Below, in pieces: positions 7,941-16,174 of a DNA stretch of 64,000 bases. Position numbers and translations under genes: made by a program. The notes under the pieces were generated by a model. The model did no database searches, was not told where the DNA came from, and worked only from the letters and a program-made list of their open reading frames with translations. Origin of the DNA: Ruminococcus sp. (lineage in GTDB: Bacteria; Bacillota; Clostridia; Oscillospirales; Ruminococcaceae); the NCBI RefSeq assembly GCF_017464355.1, contig NZ_JAFUAG010000027.1, positions 1 to 64,000 on the forward strand, read 5' to 3'. Each line of letters opens with the position of its first letter. Position 1 is the first letter of the stretch.

Positions 7941-8405
7941 ATGTGCCTTATATGCGACAGGATAAAAATGATAAAGGAGGGCACCAACCCCTATTTTGTA
8001 AAGGAACTGAACACAGGCTATGCAGTCATCGGTGATAACCAGCATTTTTACGGCTACACACTTTTCCTATACAAGCACCACGGCGAGATGACCGAGCTTT
8101 TTCAGCTTGACAAGGCAGAAAGGGCGGCTTTTATGGAGGAGATGACCCTGACGGCAGAGGCGGCTTCAAGGGCTTTCGGGGCTGAGAAGATGAACTATGA
8201 GCTGCTGGGCATGGGAGATGCCCACCTGCACTGGCACCTGTTCCCCCGCAGAACAGGAGATATCGGGGACTACGGCAACAAGGGCAAAGGCCCTGTCTGG
8301 TGGTACCCCATGGAAAAAATGTACAGCGACGATAACCGCCCCGATGAGAAGAACCTTGCCGAAATGAAAGCAAAGCTTCTGGCAGAACTGGAGAAGCTGA
8401 TATGA
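7941..8405 (+). CDS. HIT-family hydrolase
   Basis: 154 aa. The histidine triad is present as HLHWHLFPR (around residue 93), and an N-terminal CLICDRI Cys pair resembles that of zinc-binding HIT proteins. HIT enzymes cleave or transfer nucleotides (dinucleoside polyphosphates, AMP-lysine and similar). The gene begins 2 nt after the NUDIX stop and its stop overlaps the ASCH start (ATGA at 8402-8405), so the three are co-translated. Confidence 0.88.
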   Translation: MCLICDRIKMIKEGTNPYFVKELNTGYAVIGDNQHFYGYTLFLYKHHGEMTELFQLDKAERAAFMEEMTLTAEAASRAFGAEKMNYELLGMGDAHLHWHLFPRRTGDIGDYGNKGKGPVWWYPMEKMYSDDNRPDEKNLAEMKAKLLAELEKLI

Positions 8406-8749
8406 CCCATTATATGAAACTCGCCCCCGTCCCCTTTGAGAAGATAAAAAACGGCCGCAAGACCATTGAACTGCGGCTTTACGATGAAAAGCGCAGAAAG
8501 GTCAGGGTCGGGGACGAGATAGTCTTCACAAGCACCGCAGACCCCGCCCTTACACTTGAGACCCGTGTGACAGCACTGCATATCTTCAAGGACTTTGCGG
8601 CGCTGTACCGTGAACTTCCCCTTGAAAAATGCGGTTATGACGAAGCCGATATCGCTAACGCTTCCCCCGCTGATATGGAAGGGTATTATTCTCCCGAACG
8701 TCAGCGTGAATACGGTGTGGCAGGTATTGAACTGATGGTCTGCAAATAA
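8402..8749 (+). CDS. ASCH-domain protein
   Basis: 115 aa, single domain. N-terminal MKLAPVPFEKIKNGRKTIELRLYDEKRR carries the conserved Gx(K)xxExR pattern of the ASCH superfamily, and VRVGDEIVF is the second beta-barrel strand. ASCH folds are PUA-like and are thought to bind RNA or modified nucleotides; some act as nucleotide amidohydrolases. The start overlaps the HIT gene stop by 4 nt. A bidirectional terminator follows. Confidence 0.85.
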   Translation: MTHYMKLAPVPFEKIKNGRKTIELRLYDEKRRKVRVGDEIVFTSTADPALTLETRVTALHIFKDFAALYRELPLEKCGYDEADIANASPADMEGYYSPERQREYGVAGIELMVCK

Positions 8750-8753
8750 ATAC

Positions 8754-8781
8754 AGCGGACAGCCTGCCACGGCTGTCCGCT
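8754..8781. terminator. Bidirectional terminator
   Basis: AGCGGACAGCC (8754-8764), 6-nt loop, GGCTGTCCGCT (8771-8781); between the convergent ASCH and SdpI-like genes. Confidence 0.85.
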
Positions 8782-8787
8782 TATTTG

Positions 8788-9477
8788 TTACTGTTCTTTC
8801 TGTTTTTCTTCGTCGTAGATCTTCTTAGCGTATACCATTGATATCACCAGAGCTGCCGTGACGTAGCCCAGCAGCAGCAATACCGCACCTATCCCCTTGG
8901 CAAAGGCAGAGGAAACTATGGCGCAAAGCCCCGCCACCGACATGGCGACAGCAGCAAAGCGGTTGCACTTCTGCCAGGTGGTGTCATTGTACATCGACCA
9001 GCTGCAGCGGAAACCTATGGTAGAGTTGCGGCGGGTCTTGGGCATATAGTTGCTTACTGCTATGAGCATTATGCCCATGAGCAGGGAAGTGGCACGGTTG
9101 AAGTCGATGTCAAGGTTATCCACCTTTGCATTGCCTTCGGCGCAGGCCTTGATTATGAATATGATCTGTACGACGCACATGATAATGGCGATGATAGGCG
9201 CAGTCTTCCTGAAAACCGCCGCATTCTCCTTGCCCGCAGGCCTGTTCTTTTTCTGCGAAAAACGTGTTTCGCTTTCAGCCAGGTGTGCAAATAAGCCAAA
9301 CAGACCGATGATAACAAGTATAAGCACAGGGAAGATGAACAGCTCATATTTGCTGCCCCACCTGTCAGGTTCACCTGTAACGCCGTAGTGGGCAGGCACC
9401 TTGTCAGGCAGGAAGTTAATTGCCGCCGCTGTTATCAGCATTGGCAGCACGGCTATGGCCCAGGTCAGTTTTTTCAT
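8788..9477 (-). CDS. sdpI: SdpI-family membrane protein (DUF1648 + SdpI)
   Basis: The ATG at 9477 is chosen because GGGGGC lies about 8 nt upstream. The product is 229 aa with about six transmembrane helices. N-terminal DUF1648 features are seen (LPDKVPAHYGVTGEPDRWGSK), and the C-terminal half has the SdpI signature (IGFRCSWSMYNDTTWQKCNRF). In Bacillus subtilis, SdpI gives immunity to the SdpC killing peptide and also sequesters the repressor SdpR at the membrane. The gene overlaps the SdpR-like regulator gene by about 60 bp. No sdpABC toxin genes are in the window, so here it probably senses or resists an external peptide. Confidence 0.85.
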   Translation of the reverse strand: MKKLTWAIAVLPMLITAAAINFLPDKVPAHYGVTGEPDRWGSKYELFIFPVLILVIIGLFGLFAHLAESETRFSQKKNRPAGKENAAVFRKTAPIIAIIMCVVQIIFIIKACAEGNAKVDNLDIDFNRATSLLMGIMLIAVSNYMPKTRRNSTIGFRCSWSMYNDTTWQKCNRFAAVAMSVAGLCAIVSSAFAKGIGAVLLLLGYVTAALVISMVYAKKIYDEEKQKEQ

Positions 9478-9742
9478 TTTTTTTTGCCCCCAGTTCTTCA
9501 AACCACATTACTATCTCTTCAAATACCGAAGTGTTCAGCTCATAGTAAACAAAATTCTTCTCCTTGCTCTCACTGACCAGTCCTGCGTTTTTCAGCTGTT
9601 TCAGGTGGTAGGACATAGTAGCGCCTGTCATGTCAAAATGCTCTCCTATCTCACCTGCGGACATCCTGCCGTCACGAAGCATGGTCAGTATCTCGCGGCG
9701 CACAGGGTCGCTGAGCGCCTTGAATGTTTCCTGAAATCCCAT
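9416..9742 (-). CDS. sdpR: ArsR/SdpR-family transcriptional repressor
   Basis: The start at 9742 is preferred because GAGG lies 9 nt upstream; the ATG at 9757 lacks a spaced ribosome site. The product is 108 aa with a winged helix (ETFKALSDPVRREILTMLRDG and MTGATMSYHLKQLKNAGLV). It has no ArsR metal-binding ELCVCDL box, consistent with the SdpR subgroup that responds through a membrane partner. It is sandwiched between the YhfC-like protease and SdpI genes, overlapping SdpI. Repeated ATTTAGA/TCTAAAT half-sites around the operon promoter are the likely operators, implying autoregulation. Confidence 0.88.
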   Translation of the reverse strand: MGFQETFKALSDPVRREILTMLRDGRMSAGEIGEHFDMTGATMSYHLKQLKNAGLVSESKEKNFVYYELNTSVFEEIVMWFEELGAKKNEKTDLGHSRAANADNSGGN

Positions 9743-9746
9743 TTCA

Positions 9747-10565
9747 TCAAACCTCATTCCTATCCATTTTATTGTACACTAACTTGTAAGCCCCGAACAA
9801 TACAGCGGCTGACATAACTGCGAAGATGACCTCAAACACTGCCAGGCCGAAGCACCCCTCCTTATAGAAAGCTATCACAAAATCGACCAGTGCGTGCAGA
9901 AAAATGGCCAGCGGGAAAAGCCCGCCCTTGCCCTTCTGCCTTGCAGCGGCGAACACCAGCATCGAAAGCCCTATATGCAAGGCGATAGCAGGTATCCTTT
10001 CAAAACCGCCAAGCAGTCCCGAAAGCAGCGTCTGTTCAGCATAGCCCCGCACCTGTTCGATAGCCGACTCCCTCGCTGCACCCTCAGCGCCTTTCAGTAC
10101 AGCGTCAACACCGCTGTTGTTGACGAGAAGTCCCATAGCCACCAGCGAAATGGTAGAAAATCCGAAATACACAGCCTCAAATCCGCCGTGACCCAATCCG
10201 TAGGATACCGAGTCTTCCCGTGACCTGCAGTTTTTCAGCACCGTCTTGAAAGCGATGAACCTGCCCGTTTCCTCAAACAGACCTGCGCACACCGCACCTA
10301 TGAAGTAGAACAGCCAGATATTGTCAGCCGCCGCCTTTGCAATTGGGGTGTCCGCTATGAGCAGAGGATATTGCAGGATATTTTTCAGCCCCAGGGCGAA
10401 TACGGGGAAGACCACCGCACCTGCTATCAGCGCCTTGACATTCAGCTTTATCTTTTTGCGTAGAATGAAAAAGTAGGTCAGTGCCGCCAGTATCATCATT
10501 GCGCCCCCTGCCCCGAAGCCTATGAGAGTCCCTGTGGAAAAGGTGATGTTATCTGTGTTTGTCAT
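9747..10565 (-). CDS. YhfC-family intramembrane protease homologue
   Basis: 272 aa with about eight hydrophobic segments. Conserved residues of the YhfC/PrsW-like glutamic intramembrane protease group are visible: FEETGRFIAF, YGLGHGGFEA, IALHIGLSMLVF and HALVDFVIAF (paired Glu and His residues within membrane helices). Substrates are unknown for most members. It is the first gene of a three-gene operon with SdpR- and SdpI-like proteins. This raises the possibility that it processes or degrades the membrane partner or an incoming peptide, but that is inference. Confidence 0.82.
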   Translation of the reverse strand: MTNTDNITFSTGTLIGFGAGGAMMILAALTYFFILRKKIKLNVKALIAGAVVFPVFALGLKNILQYPLLIADTPIAKAAADNIWLFYFIGAVCAGLFEETGRFIAFKTVLKNCRSREDSVSYGLGHGGFEAVYFGFSTISLVAMGLLVNNSGVDAVLKGAEGAARESAIEQVRGYAEQTLLSGLLGGFERIPAIALHIGLSMLVFAAARQKGKGGLFPLAIFLHALVDFVIAFYKEGCFGLAVFEVIFAVMSAAVLFGAYKLVYNKMDRNEV

Positions 10566-10598
10566 AGTTATTGCTCCTCTCTGTTTAGAGATCTATCT

Positions 10599-10691
10599 AT
10601 TTAGAAAAAAAATCTATTTTGAAATTTCTCTAAATAGAATATACCACACTTTTATTCGTTTGTCAATAGGTATTTAGAAATTTTTCTAAAT
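10599..10691 (-). promoter_or_regulatory. Promoter and palindromic operators of the yhfC-sdpR-sdpI operon
   Basis: Minus-strand promoter TTGACA (10661-10666), 17 bp, TATATT (10638-10643). A 20-bp palindrome ATTTAGAAATTTTTCTAAAT lies just upstream of the -35 (10672-10691). Further half-sites TTTAGA (10601) and TCTAAAT (10629-10635) lie just downstream of the -10. The SdpR-like protein is the obvious candidate ligand. Confidence 0.75.
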
Positions 10692-10871
10692 AATTTCTCA
10701 GCCCTGTTTTTAGCATGATGTTTCATCATCACCGCAATTTTTGATGAGTCCAAAATACCTCCCAAAAGCCAAAATATTAAGAAAAATCCCGAATTTTGCG
10801 GGCTTTGTGAAGTTTGTCATAATCGTGCATAGTCAATTAAATTTGTTTTTAAGCATAGTGAAGAATGACGA

Positions 10872-10900
10872 TTGAAAACATAAGGAAAAAATGTTATAAT
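10872..10900 (+). promoter_or_regulatory. Promoter of VanY-type lipoprotein gene
   Basis: TTGAAA (10872-10877), 17 bp, TATAAT (10895-10900). The leader contains a small hairpin CCGTGG-CGAA-CCACGG (10914-10929). From 10566 to 10980 there is no gene, only these regulatory signals. Confidence 0.75.
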
Positions 10901-10980
10901 TATAGAAGGATATCCGTGGCGAACCACGGGAAGGGTATTTTGTATATAAGGATACAGACATTTTTAAGAAGGCATATAAG

Positions 10981-12042
10981 ATGAAAAATTTCAAAGCATT
11001 GGGTCTTTTGAGCCTGATCGCTGTAATGCTGGCAGGCTGCGGCAGCGTGGATAACACCAACGTTACAGACGAGGTAAGGGTGACAGAGACCACTTCCCCG
11101 ACGGTGACTACAGCACCTGTGGTGGAGGAGATACAGGAAACTTCCGAGAGTACGGCTGAAACATCTGCGCCGATACAGCTGGAAACTACAGCTGAGAGCA
11201 CCGAAAAGGAAGAAGCTGAGGGCGAGCTGCTGCAGGTCGTCGGCGCCCAGACCACAAAGGCGGGCGAAAGCACCACCACGACCCAGGGCAGCAGAAGCAA
11301 TGTTATAGTGCTGCAAACGGAGGATGGCGGACAGGCCACTACAACTAAAAACGACACTTATGACCGCAGCCAGCCCATGGGCAATGAGGTGCTTCCCCAG
11401 AGCGTGGATAACTACACCACCGAAACTCAGCCTGTGCAGAGCGAGGCACCTAAGACCGAACAGCCCCCCGCTGACGTAGGTTCGGAGTATACTCCCAAGG
11501 GCTATAAGATAGAGGAAAAGGACGGGGTCACTTATGTGGGCGGTGTCATCATAGCTAACAAGACCTATGAGCTGCCCGAAAGCTACGGCAACGGCCTTGA
11601 CAACGAAGCGCTGCAGGCCTTTTACGAAATGCAGTCTGCGGCCTCGCAGGACGGTATCTGGCTCAGCATAGTTTCGGGCTACCGCAGCTACTGGTATCAG
11701 GATCAGCTCTACTGGGGCTATGTTTACAGCCGCGGCGGACAGGATATAGCTGATACGTTCTCAGCAAGGGCAGGCCATTCGGAGCATCAGACGGGTCTTG
11801 CCATGGACCTTAACAATGCCAGCCGCAGCTTTGAGGGTACCCCCGAAGCCGCCTGGATAGAGCAGCACTGCGCCGATTACGGTTTTATAATCCGCTACCC
11901 CAGGGATAAGGAGGATATAACGGGCTTCGTTTATGAGCCCTGGCATATCCGCTACCTCGGCAAGGATATGGCACGTTCCGTAACAGATTCGGGGCTGTGC
12001 CTGGAGGAATATCTTGGTATCGACTCGGTATACCGTGAATAA
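10981..12042 (+). CDS. VanY-type D-alanyl-D-alanine carboxypeptidase lipoprotein
   Basis: 353 aa. A lipobox (VMLAGC, Cys20) anchors it outside the membrane. Residues 25-165 are a Thr/Glu/Ser-rich linker. The C-terminal M15B (VanY) domain has SGYRSYWYQ, then the zinc-ligand block GHSEHQTGLAMDLN, then EPWHIRYLG (third ligand region) and a final CLEEYLG. The expected reaction is trimming of the terminal D-Ala from peptidoglycan stem peptides. A paralogue with the same catalytic domain but a different anchor lies at 15068. No vanR/vanS/vanHAX genes are nearby, so this is more likely wall maturation than glycopeptide resistance. Confidence 0.9.
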   Translation: MKNFKALGLLSLIAVMLAGCGSVDNTNVTDEVRVTETTSPTVTTAPVVEEIQETSESTAETSAPIQLETTAESTEKEEAEGELLQVVGAQTTKAGESTTTTQGSRSNVIVLQTEDGGQATTTKNDTYDRSQPMGNEVLPQSVDNYTTETQPVQSEAPKTEQPPADVGSEYTPKGYKIEEKDGVTYVGGVIIANKTYELPESYGNGLDNEALQAFYEMQSAASQDGIWLSIVSGYRSYWYQDQLYWGYVYSRGGQDIADTFSARAGHSEHQTGLAMDLNNASRSFEGTPEAAWIEQHCADYGFIIRYPRDKEDITGFVYEPWHIRYLGKDMARSVTDSGLCLEEYLGIDSVYRE

Positions 12043-12046
12043 AAAT

Positions 12047-12088
12047 ATGCCATAGCATTTCACAAGAAGTGCTATGGCATTTTTGTTT
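12047..12088 (+). terminator. Terminator after VanY lipoprotein gene
   Basis: ATGCCATAGCA (12047-12057) pairs with TGCTATGGCAT (12070-12080), then TTTTG. Confidence 0.88.
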
Positions 12089-12090
12089 TC

Positions 12091-12145
12091 TCCCAATTTT
12101 TAAGTGTATTGCAGATGATACAGAATGGCTTTTTTTCGTATTGGG
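12091..12145 (+). repeat. Intergenic TCCC/GGGA repeat, short form
   Basis: Begins TCCCAAT and ends ATTGGGA, with the core GTGTATTGCAGATGATACAG followed by a T run and CGTATTGG. It lies between the VanY terminator and the 3' end of tgt. See the copies at 7338, 13346 and 51922. Confidence 0.75.
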
Positions 12146-12173
12146 ATTTTGTTTTTTATTTATGCTTTCTGCC

Positions 12174-13322
12174 TTACAGTTCATCAGGCAGATGAGCTGC
12201 CAGCTTAGCCGAATACTCAGCCCTGAACTGAGCGAAACGTCCCTCGTCAAGGGCTTCTCTTATGCGCTCGGTAAGGGTGTTATAGAAATACAGGTTGTGC
12301 ATTACAGCCAGCCTTCCGCCCAGCTGTTCATCAGCCTTGAAAAGGTGACGTACATAAGCTCTGCTGAAATTGCGGCAGCAGGGACAGTCGCACTGGGGGT
12401 CAACAGGACGGGCATCGGTCTCAAAACGCTTGTTGGCAATGTGGATAATGCCGTTCCAGGTGAACATGGTGCCGTGGCGGGCATTGCGGCTGGGCATTAC
12501 GCAGTCAAAGAAATCTATGCCCCTGGCCACAGCCTCGATTATATTTGAGGGCGTGCCCACCCCCATGAGGTAGCGGGGCTTGTCCTTGGGCATGAAAGGC
12601 TCTACCTGCTCGATGACATGATACATCACCTCGGTAGGCTCGCCCACGGCCAGGCCGCCTATGGCAAAGCCCGCGCAGTATTCTTCCTCCCGTATGACCT
12701 TCATATGCTCTATGCGCAGATCATCGTAGGTGCAGCCCTGATTTATGGCAAACAGCATCTGCTGACGGTTTATAGTCTCTTCAAGGGAATTCAGCCGCTT
12801 CATCTCGGTTATGCAGCGCTTGAGCCAGCGGGTGGTGCGCTCGCAGGAACGGCGAGAATAGTTGTACTCCGCAGGGTTCTCCACGCACTCATCAAAAGCC
12901 ATGGCAATGGTGGAAGCCAGATGTGACTGTATCTGCATACTTTCCTCAGGCCCCATGAATATCTTGCGGCCGTCAACATGGCTGTTGAAATACACGCCCT
13001 CTTCCTTTATGCGCCTCAGCTTCGCCAGTGAGAACACCTGAAATCCGCCGCTGTCGGTGAGGATAGGCTTGTCCCAGTTCATGAACTTGTGCAGGCCGCC
13101 CATTTTGCAGACCACATCGTCCCCCGGGCGGACGTGGAGGTGGTAGGTGTTGCAAAGCTCCACCTGGGTCTTGAGTTCGTTTTTCAGGTCAAGGGAAGAC
13201 ACACCGCCCTTTATGGCCGCAGATGTTCCCACGTTCATGAAAACGGGGGTCTGTATGGTGCCGTGTACGGTAGTAAACTCGCCGCGGCGGGCCGCACCCT
13301 CTTGTTTAAGCAGTTTGAACAT
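12174..13322 (-). CDS. tgt: tRNA-guanine transglycosylase
   Basis: 382 aa, full length. Exchanges guanine 34 of GUN-anticodon tRNAs (Tyr, His, Asn, Asp) for preQ1 on the way to queuosine. Visible hallmarks are the catalytic Asp region ILTDSGGFQVFSL, the second active-site region DFFDCVMPSRNARHG, and the zinc site CDCPCC with a distal His (HNLYFYN). Its promoter is at 13426-13454, so its roughly 80-nt leader contains a copy of the TCCC/GGGA repeat. No queA or queuosine biosynthesis genes are adjacent. Confidence 0.96.
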   Translation of the reverse strand: MFKLLKQEGAARRGEFTTVHGTIQTPVFMNVGTSAAIKGGVSSLDLKNELKTQVELCNTYHLHVRPGDDVVCKMGGLHKFMNWDKPILTDSGGFQVFSLAKLRRIKEEGVYFNSHVDGRKIFMGPEESMQIQSHLASTIAMAFDECVENPAEYNYSRRSCERTTRWLKRCITEMKRLNSLEETINRQQMLFAINQGCTYDDLRIEHMKVIREEEYCAGFAIGGLAVGEPTEVMYHVIEQVEPFMPKDKPRYLMGVGTPSNIIEAVARGIDFFDCVMPSRNARHGTMFTWNGIIHIANKRFETDARPVDPQCDCPCCRNFSRAYVRHLFKADEQLGGRLAVMHNLYFYNTLTERIREALDEGRFAQFRAEYSAKLAAHLPDEL

Positions 13323-13345
13323 TCATATTCTCCTTAATATTTTTC

Positions 13346-13404
13346 TTCCAATTCTTATGTGTATCGCTGATAACACGAAATGTCTGTTTTTCGTATTGCT
13401 CGGG
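13346..13404 (+). repeat. Diverged copy of TCCC/GGGA intergenic repeat in the tgt leader
   Basis: The TTCCAATTCTTATGTGTATCG core, then CTGATAACA and TTTTTCGTATTG, aligns with the other three copies, but the ends have decayed. It lies between the tgt promoter and start codon, antisense to the tgt mRNA. Confidence 0.6.
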
Positions 13405-13425
13405 TCATTTGTGTATGCAGGATAT

Positions 13426-13454
13426 ATTATAACACATCATGAAAAAAATTGCAA
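13426..13454 (-). promoter_or_regulatory. Promoter of tgt
   Basis: Minus strand TTGCAA (13449-13454), 17 bp, TATAAT (13426-13431). Confidence 0.75.
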
Positions 13455-13511
13455 CTAACGAATATTTAACATTTTTGCCGCCATACTAAACATAAAAACG
13501 GAGATGATGAA

Positions 13512-14516
13512 ATGCGCAAGGCAACAAGGATATTTCACGACCCGCCCGGTATAGTGACCTCGGCGGCAGTAGGGGGCAGAATGGAGAACGAGGGACCCTA
13601 CGGAGAATACTTCGACAAGATAAACGACGACCCTTATTTCACCGCCGATACCTTTGAAAAAGGGGAGAGCCAGCTGCAGAAGCAGGCTGTCCGCATGGCG
13701 CTGGAGAAAGGCGGCCTTAAGGAGGAGGATATAGATGTGCTTATCGGCGGCGACCTGCTTGACCAGTGTGTTGGCACGACCTATGGGGTGCGGGATTACG
13801 GCCTGCCCTTTCTGGGGATATATTCTGCCTGCTCCACAATGTCCGAGGGGCTGCTGCTGGCGGCCATGCTCACGGCAGGAGGCTTTGCGGATACGGCCAT
13901 GGCGGTCACATCATCACACTTCTGCACCGCTGAAAGGCAGTACCGTATGCCCCTCAACTACGGCGGACAGCGTCCCCCCACTGCCCAGTGGACGGCTACC
14001 GCAGGGGGAGCGCTGGCTGTGTCCGCCCAGGGAGGTGCGCCCTATGTACGGGCTGTGACTATCGGGCGGATAGTTGATATGGGCGTCACCGATGCCAATA
14101 ACATGGGCGCTGCCATGGCACCTGCGGCATATTCGACACTGCGGGAATTTTTTGAGGACACAGGGCTTTCCCCTGAAGCATTCGACCACATCGTCACAGG
14201 GGATCTGGGCAAGGTGGGCAGCAGGCTTTTGTGTGAGCTGGCAGATGATGAAGGGCTTGACCTGCGGAAAAATCACCTGGACTGCGGACTGTTGATATAC
14301 GACAGTGACAGGCAGGACGTCCATGCGGGGGGCAGCGGCTGCGGGTGTGCGGCAAGTATGCTCTGCGGATATTTTGTGCCCGGGCTGCGTGAGGGTGCTT
14401 TCCATGATATCCTCTTTGCGGCCACGGGGGCACTGCTATCGCCTACGGTCAGCCTGCAGGGGGAGAGCATACCCGCTGTAAGTCATCTGGTCTGGCTGTC
14501 ATCTGAAAAGGAGTGA
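13512..14516 (+). CDS. spoVAD: Stage V sporulation protein AD
   Basis: 334 aa, thiolase-like fold. Typical SpoVAD sequence: PPGIVTSAAVGGRMENEGPYG region, LIGGDLLDQC, GIYSACSTMSEGLLLAA, TSSHFCTAERQYRMPLNYGGQR, DMGVTDANNMGAAMAPAA. In spores SpoVAD binds Ca-dipicolinic acid for uptake and release. It is followed 5 nt later by spoVAE. The usual upstream partner spoVAC is missing here; the preceding gene is tgt on the opposite strand. Confidence 0.95.
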   Translation: MRKATRIFHDPPGIVTSAAVGGRMENEGPYGEYFDKINDDPYFTADTFEKGESQLQKQAVRMALEKGGLKEEDIDVLIGGDLLDQCVGTTYGVRDYGLPFLGIYSACSTMSEGLLLAAMLTAGGFADTAMAVTSSHFCTAERQYRMPLNYGGQRPPTAQWTATAGGALAVSAQGGAPYVRAVTIGRIVDMGVTDANNMGAAMAPAAYSTLREFFEDTGLSPEAFDHIVTGDLGKVGSRLLCELADDEGLDLRKNHLDCGLLIYDSDRQDVHAGGSGCGCAASMLCGYFVPGLREGAFHDILFAATGALLSPTVSLQGESIPAVSHLVWLSSEKE

Positions 14517-14521
14517 CCTAT

Positions 14522-14878
14522 ATGATATACTTTTATGCATTCGCAGTGGGCGGACTTCTCTGCGCCGCAGGGCAGCTGCTCATCGACCTGACAAAGCTTA
14601 CCCCCGCCCGCATTCTTTCGGCCTACGTTGTGGCAGGTGTGGTGCTGGGGGGACTCGGCATCTACGGCAAGCTCAAGGACATTGCAGGCTGCGGCGCCAC
14701 TGTTCCCCTGACAGGCTTCGGGGCGCTCATGGCTGAGGGCGTGAAAAAAGAAGTGGAAGAAAAGGGCTTTCTCGGTATCTTCACAGGCGGCCTTACCGCA
14801 GGTGCGGGAGGCATAGCGGCGGCCATGCTGTTCTCGTTCCTGGCGGCTATGTTTTTCCGCAGCTCGGCAAAAGAATAG
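14522..14878 (+). CDS. spoVAE: Stage V sporulation protein AE
   Basis: The ATG at 14522 is chosen because AGGAG lies 8 nt upstream, inside the end of spoVAD; a GTG at 14513 lies inside that ribosome site. The product is 118 aa with four hydrophobic segments. GGLLCAAGQLLIDLTKLTPARIL and GCGATVPLTGFGALMAEGVKKEVEEKG are the SpoVAE signatures. It is a component of the spore inner-membrane channel for dipicolinic acid. Confidence 0.93.
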   Translation: MIYFYAFAVGGLLCAAGQLLIDLTKLTPARILSAYVVAGVVLGGLGIYGKLKDIAGCGATVPLTGFGALMAEGVKKEVEEKGFLGIFTGGLTAGAGGIAAAMLFSFLAAMFFRSSAKE

Positions 14879-14971
14879 TTTAAGATAAGAATGTTTTAGT
14901 TATAAATGTGTATTAATTGTAAAAATATATCCTGAGAATTCGTAAAAATCTGCCATATTCCCCCTTTCGAC

Positions 14972-15000
14972 TTGATTTTTCTTTCGGAATATGTTAAAAT
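14972..15000 (+). promoter_or_regulatory. Promoter of second VanY gene
   Basis: TTGATT (14972-14977), 17 bp, TAAAAT (14995-15000). Confidence 0.65.
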
Positions 15001-15067
15001 AATAAAGTATGTTGTGACCATTCACAGCATACACCTATCAAAGAAACAAGTACCTGAGAGGTTAAAT

Positions 15068-16165
15068 ATGAACGATTACGATAACAGATACGATCCACGA
15101 CAGGATCGGCCTGTTAATGAGCTTACTCCGCTGATAGACTACGAGGATCTGTCCAGATATGAGCTGACCCCCGAGGAGAAGGCTTATGAAGAAATGATAA
15201 GGCGGCGCATACGCGAAAGGCGCAGGGCTGCCGAGCGCAGGAGGATAAAGCGCAACCGCACCGTGGCACTGGTGATACTGCTGGTGATAGTGCTGGTCAT
15301 CTGCCGCAGCTGCTACGCTTCCCACAGAAAAAAGCGTGAGGAAGAAGCGGGCGCAAAGGTGACTTCCTCACAGGCTGAAAAGACCGCAAAGAAAAAAGAA
15401 AAGGCTGACAGCCGGGCGGCTGAGCCCGATGTGACAGCCCAGCCAGAAGCTCCCGAAGAAGCTCACAAAATGCAGCAGGTAGACGGTCTGACCTTTGTGG
15501 ACGGCATACTCATAGTCAACAAGACCTATTCGCTGCCCGAGGACTATGCCCCGGGACTTAACACAGCGGCGGAGGCGGCCTTCAATGAGATGACAGCAGC
15601 AGCCTTTAATGACGGGCTGTACCTCTATGTAAACTCTGGCTACCGCAGCTATGATGAGCAGTATAATCTGTATTACAACTATGCTTTTGAAAGAGGTGTG
15701 GCAGCGGCAGATATGGTATCCTCCCGCCCGGGACATTCCGAGCATCAGGCAGGTCTTTGCTTTGATGTGAATTCTACGGAAACTTCCTTCGGCAACACCA
15801 ACGAAGCCAAGTGGCTCGCCGCCCACTGCGCCGAGTACGGCTTCATCATACGTTTCCCCAAGGGCAAGGAAGCTATAACAGGCTATGAATATGAGCCCTG
15901 GCACATAAGGTTCGTGGGCAAGGAGATTGCTCAGGATATGAATGCCAAGGGGCAGTGCCTTGAGGAATATCTGGGTGTCACCTCAAGCTATGAGGACGCA
16001 GCAGACGGCCTCAGCCAGCAGCGCATGGCAGAGATGCTGGGTGTCACGGTGGAAGACCCCTACGGTAACACCAATGACGAAAATACCTACGATGACGGTA
16101 CTCAGGAGGAGCAGTCCTGGGACGATGCAGGAAATGCAGGCTGGGATAACGGCTACGGATATTGA
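15068..16165 (+). CDS. Membrane-anchored VanY-type D,D-carboxypeptidase
   Basis: The start at 15068 follows GAGAGG; upstream in-frame codons overlap the promoter. The product is 365 aa. It has a charged cytoplasmic N-terminus of about 60 residues (RRRIRERRRAAERRR), one transmembrane helix (VALVILLVIVLVICRSC), a Lys/Glu/Ala linker and a VanY domain (NSGYRSYDEQ, GHSEHQAGLCFDVN, EPWHIRFVG, CLEEYLG). The tail of about 60 residues is acidic and Gly/Asn/Trp-rich. It shares the catalytic domain with the lipoprotein at 10981 but is anchored by a helix rather than a lipid. The likely role is D-Ala removal from stem peptides. Confidence 0.88.
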   Translation: MNDYDNRYDPRQDRPVNELTPLIDYEDLSRYELTPEEKAYEEMIRRRIRERRRAAERRRIKRNRTVALVILLVIVLVICRSCYASHRKKREEEAGAKVTSSQAEKTAKKKEKADSRAAEPDVTAQPEAPEEAHKMQQVDGLTFVDGILIVNKTYSLPEDYAPGLNTAAEAAFNEMTAAAFNDGLYLYVNSGYRSYDEQYNLYYNYAFERGVAAADMVSSRPGHSEHQAGLCFDVNSTETSFGNTNEAKWLAAHCAEYGFIIRFPKGKEAITGYEYEPWHIRFVGKEIAQDMNAKGQCLEEYLGVTSSYEDAADGLSQQRMAEMLGVTVEDPYGNTNDENTYDDGTQEEQSWDDAGNAGWDNGYGY

Positions 16166-16174
16166 TGATGATTT

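Noticed and set aside
14513..14521. GTG at 14513 as the spoVAE start
   Set aside because: It lies inside the ribosome site; the ATG at 14522 has ideal spacing.
10981..16165. Possible vancomycin-resistance cluster
   Set aside because: Only VanY-type domains are present; no vanH, vanA/B/D ligase, vanX or linked VanRS.
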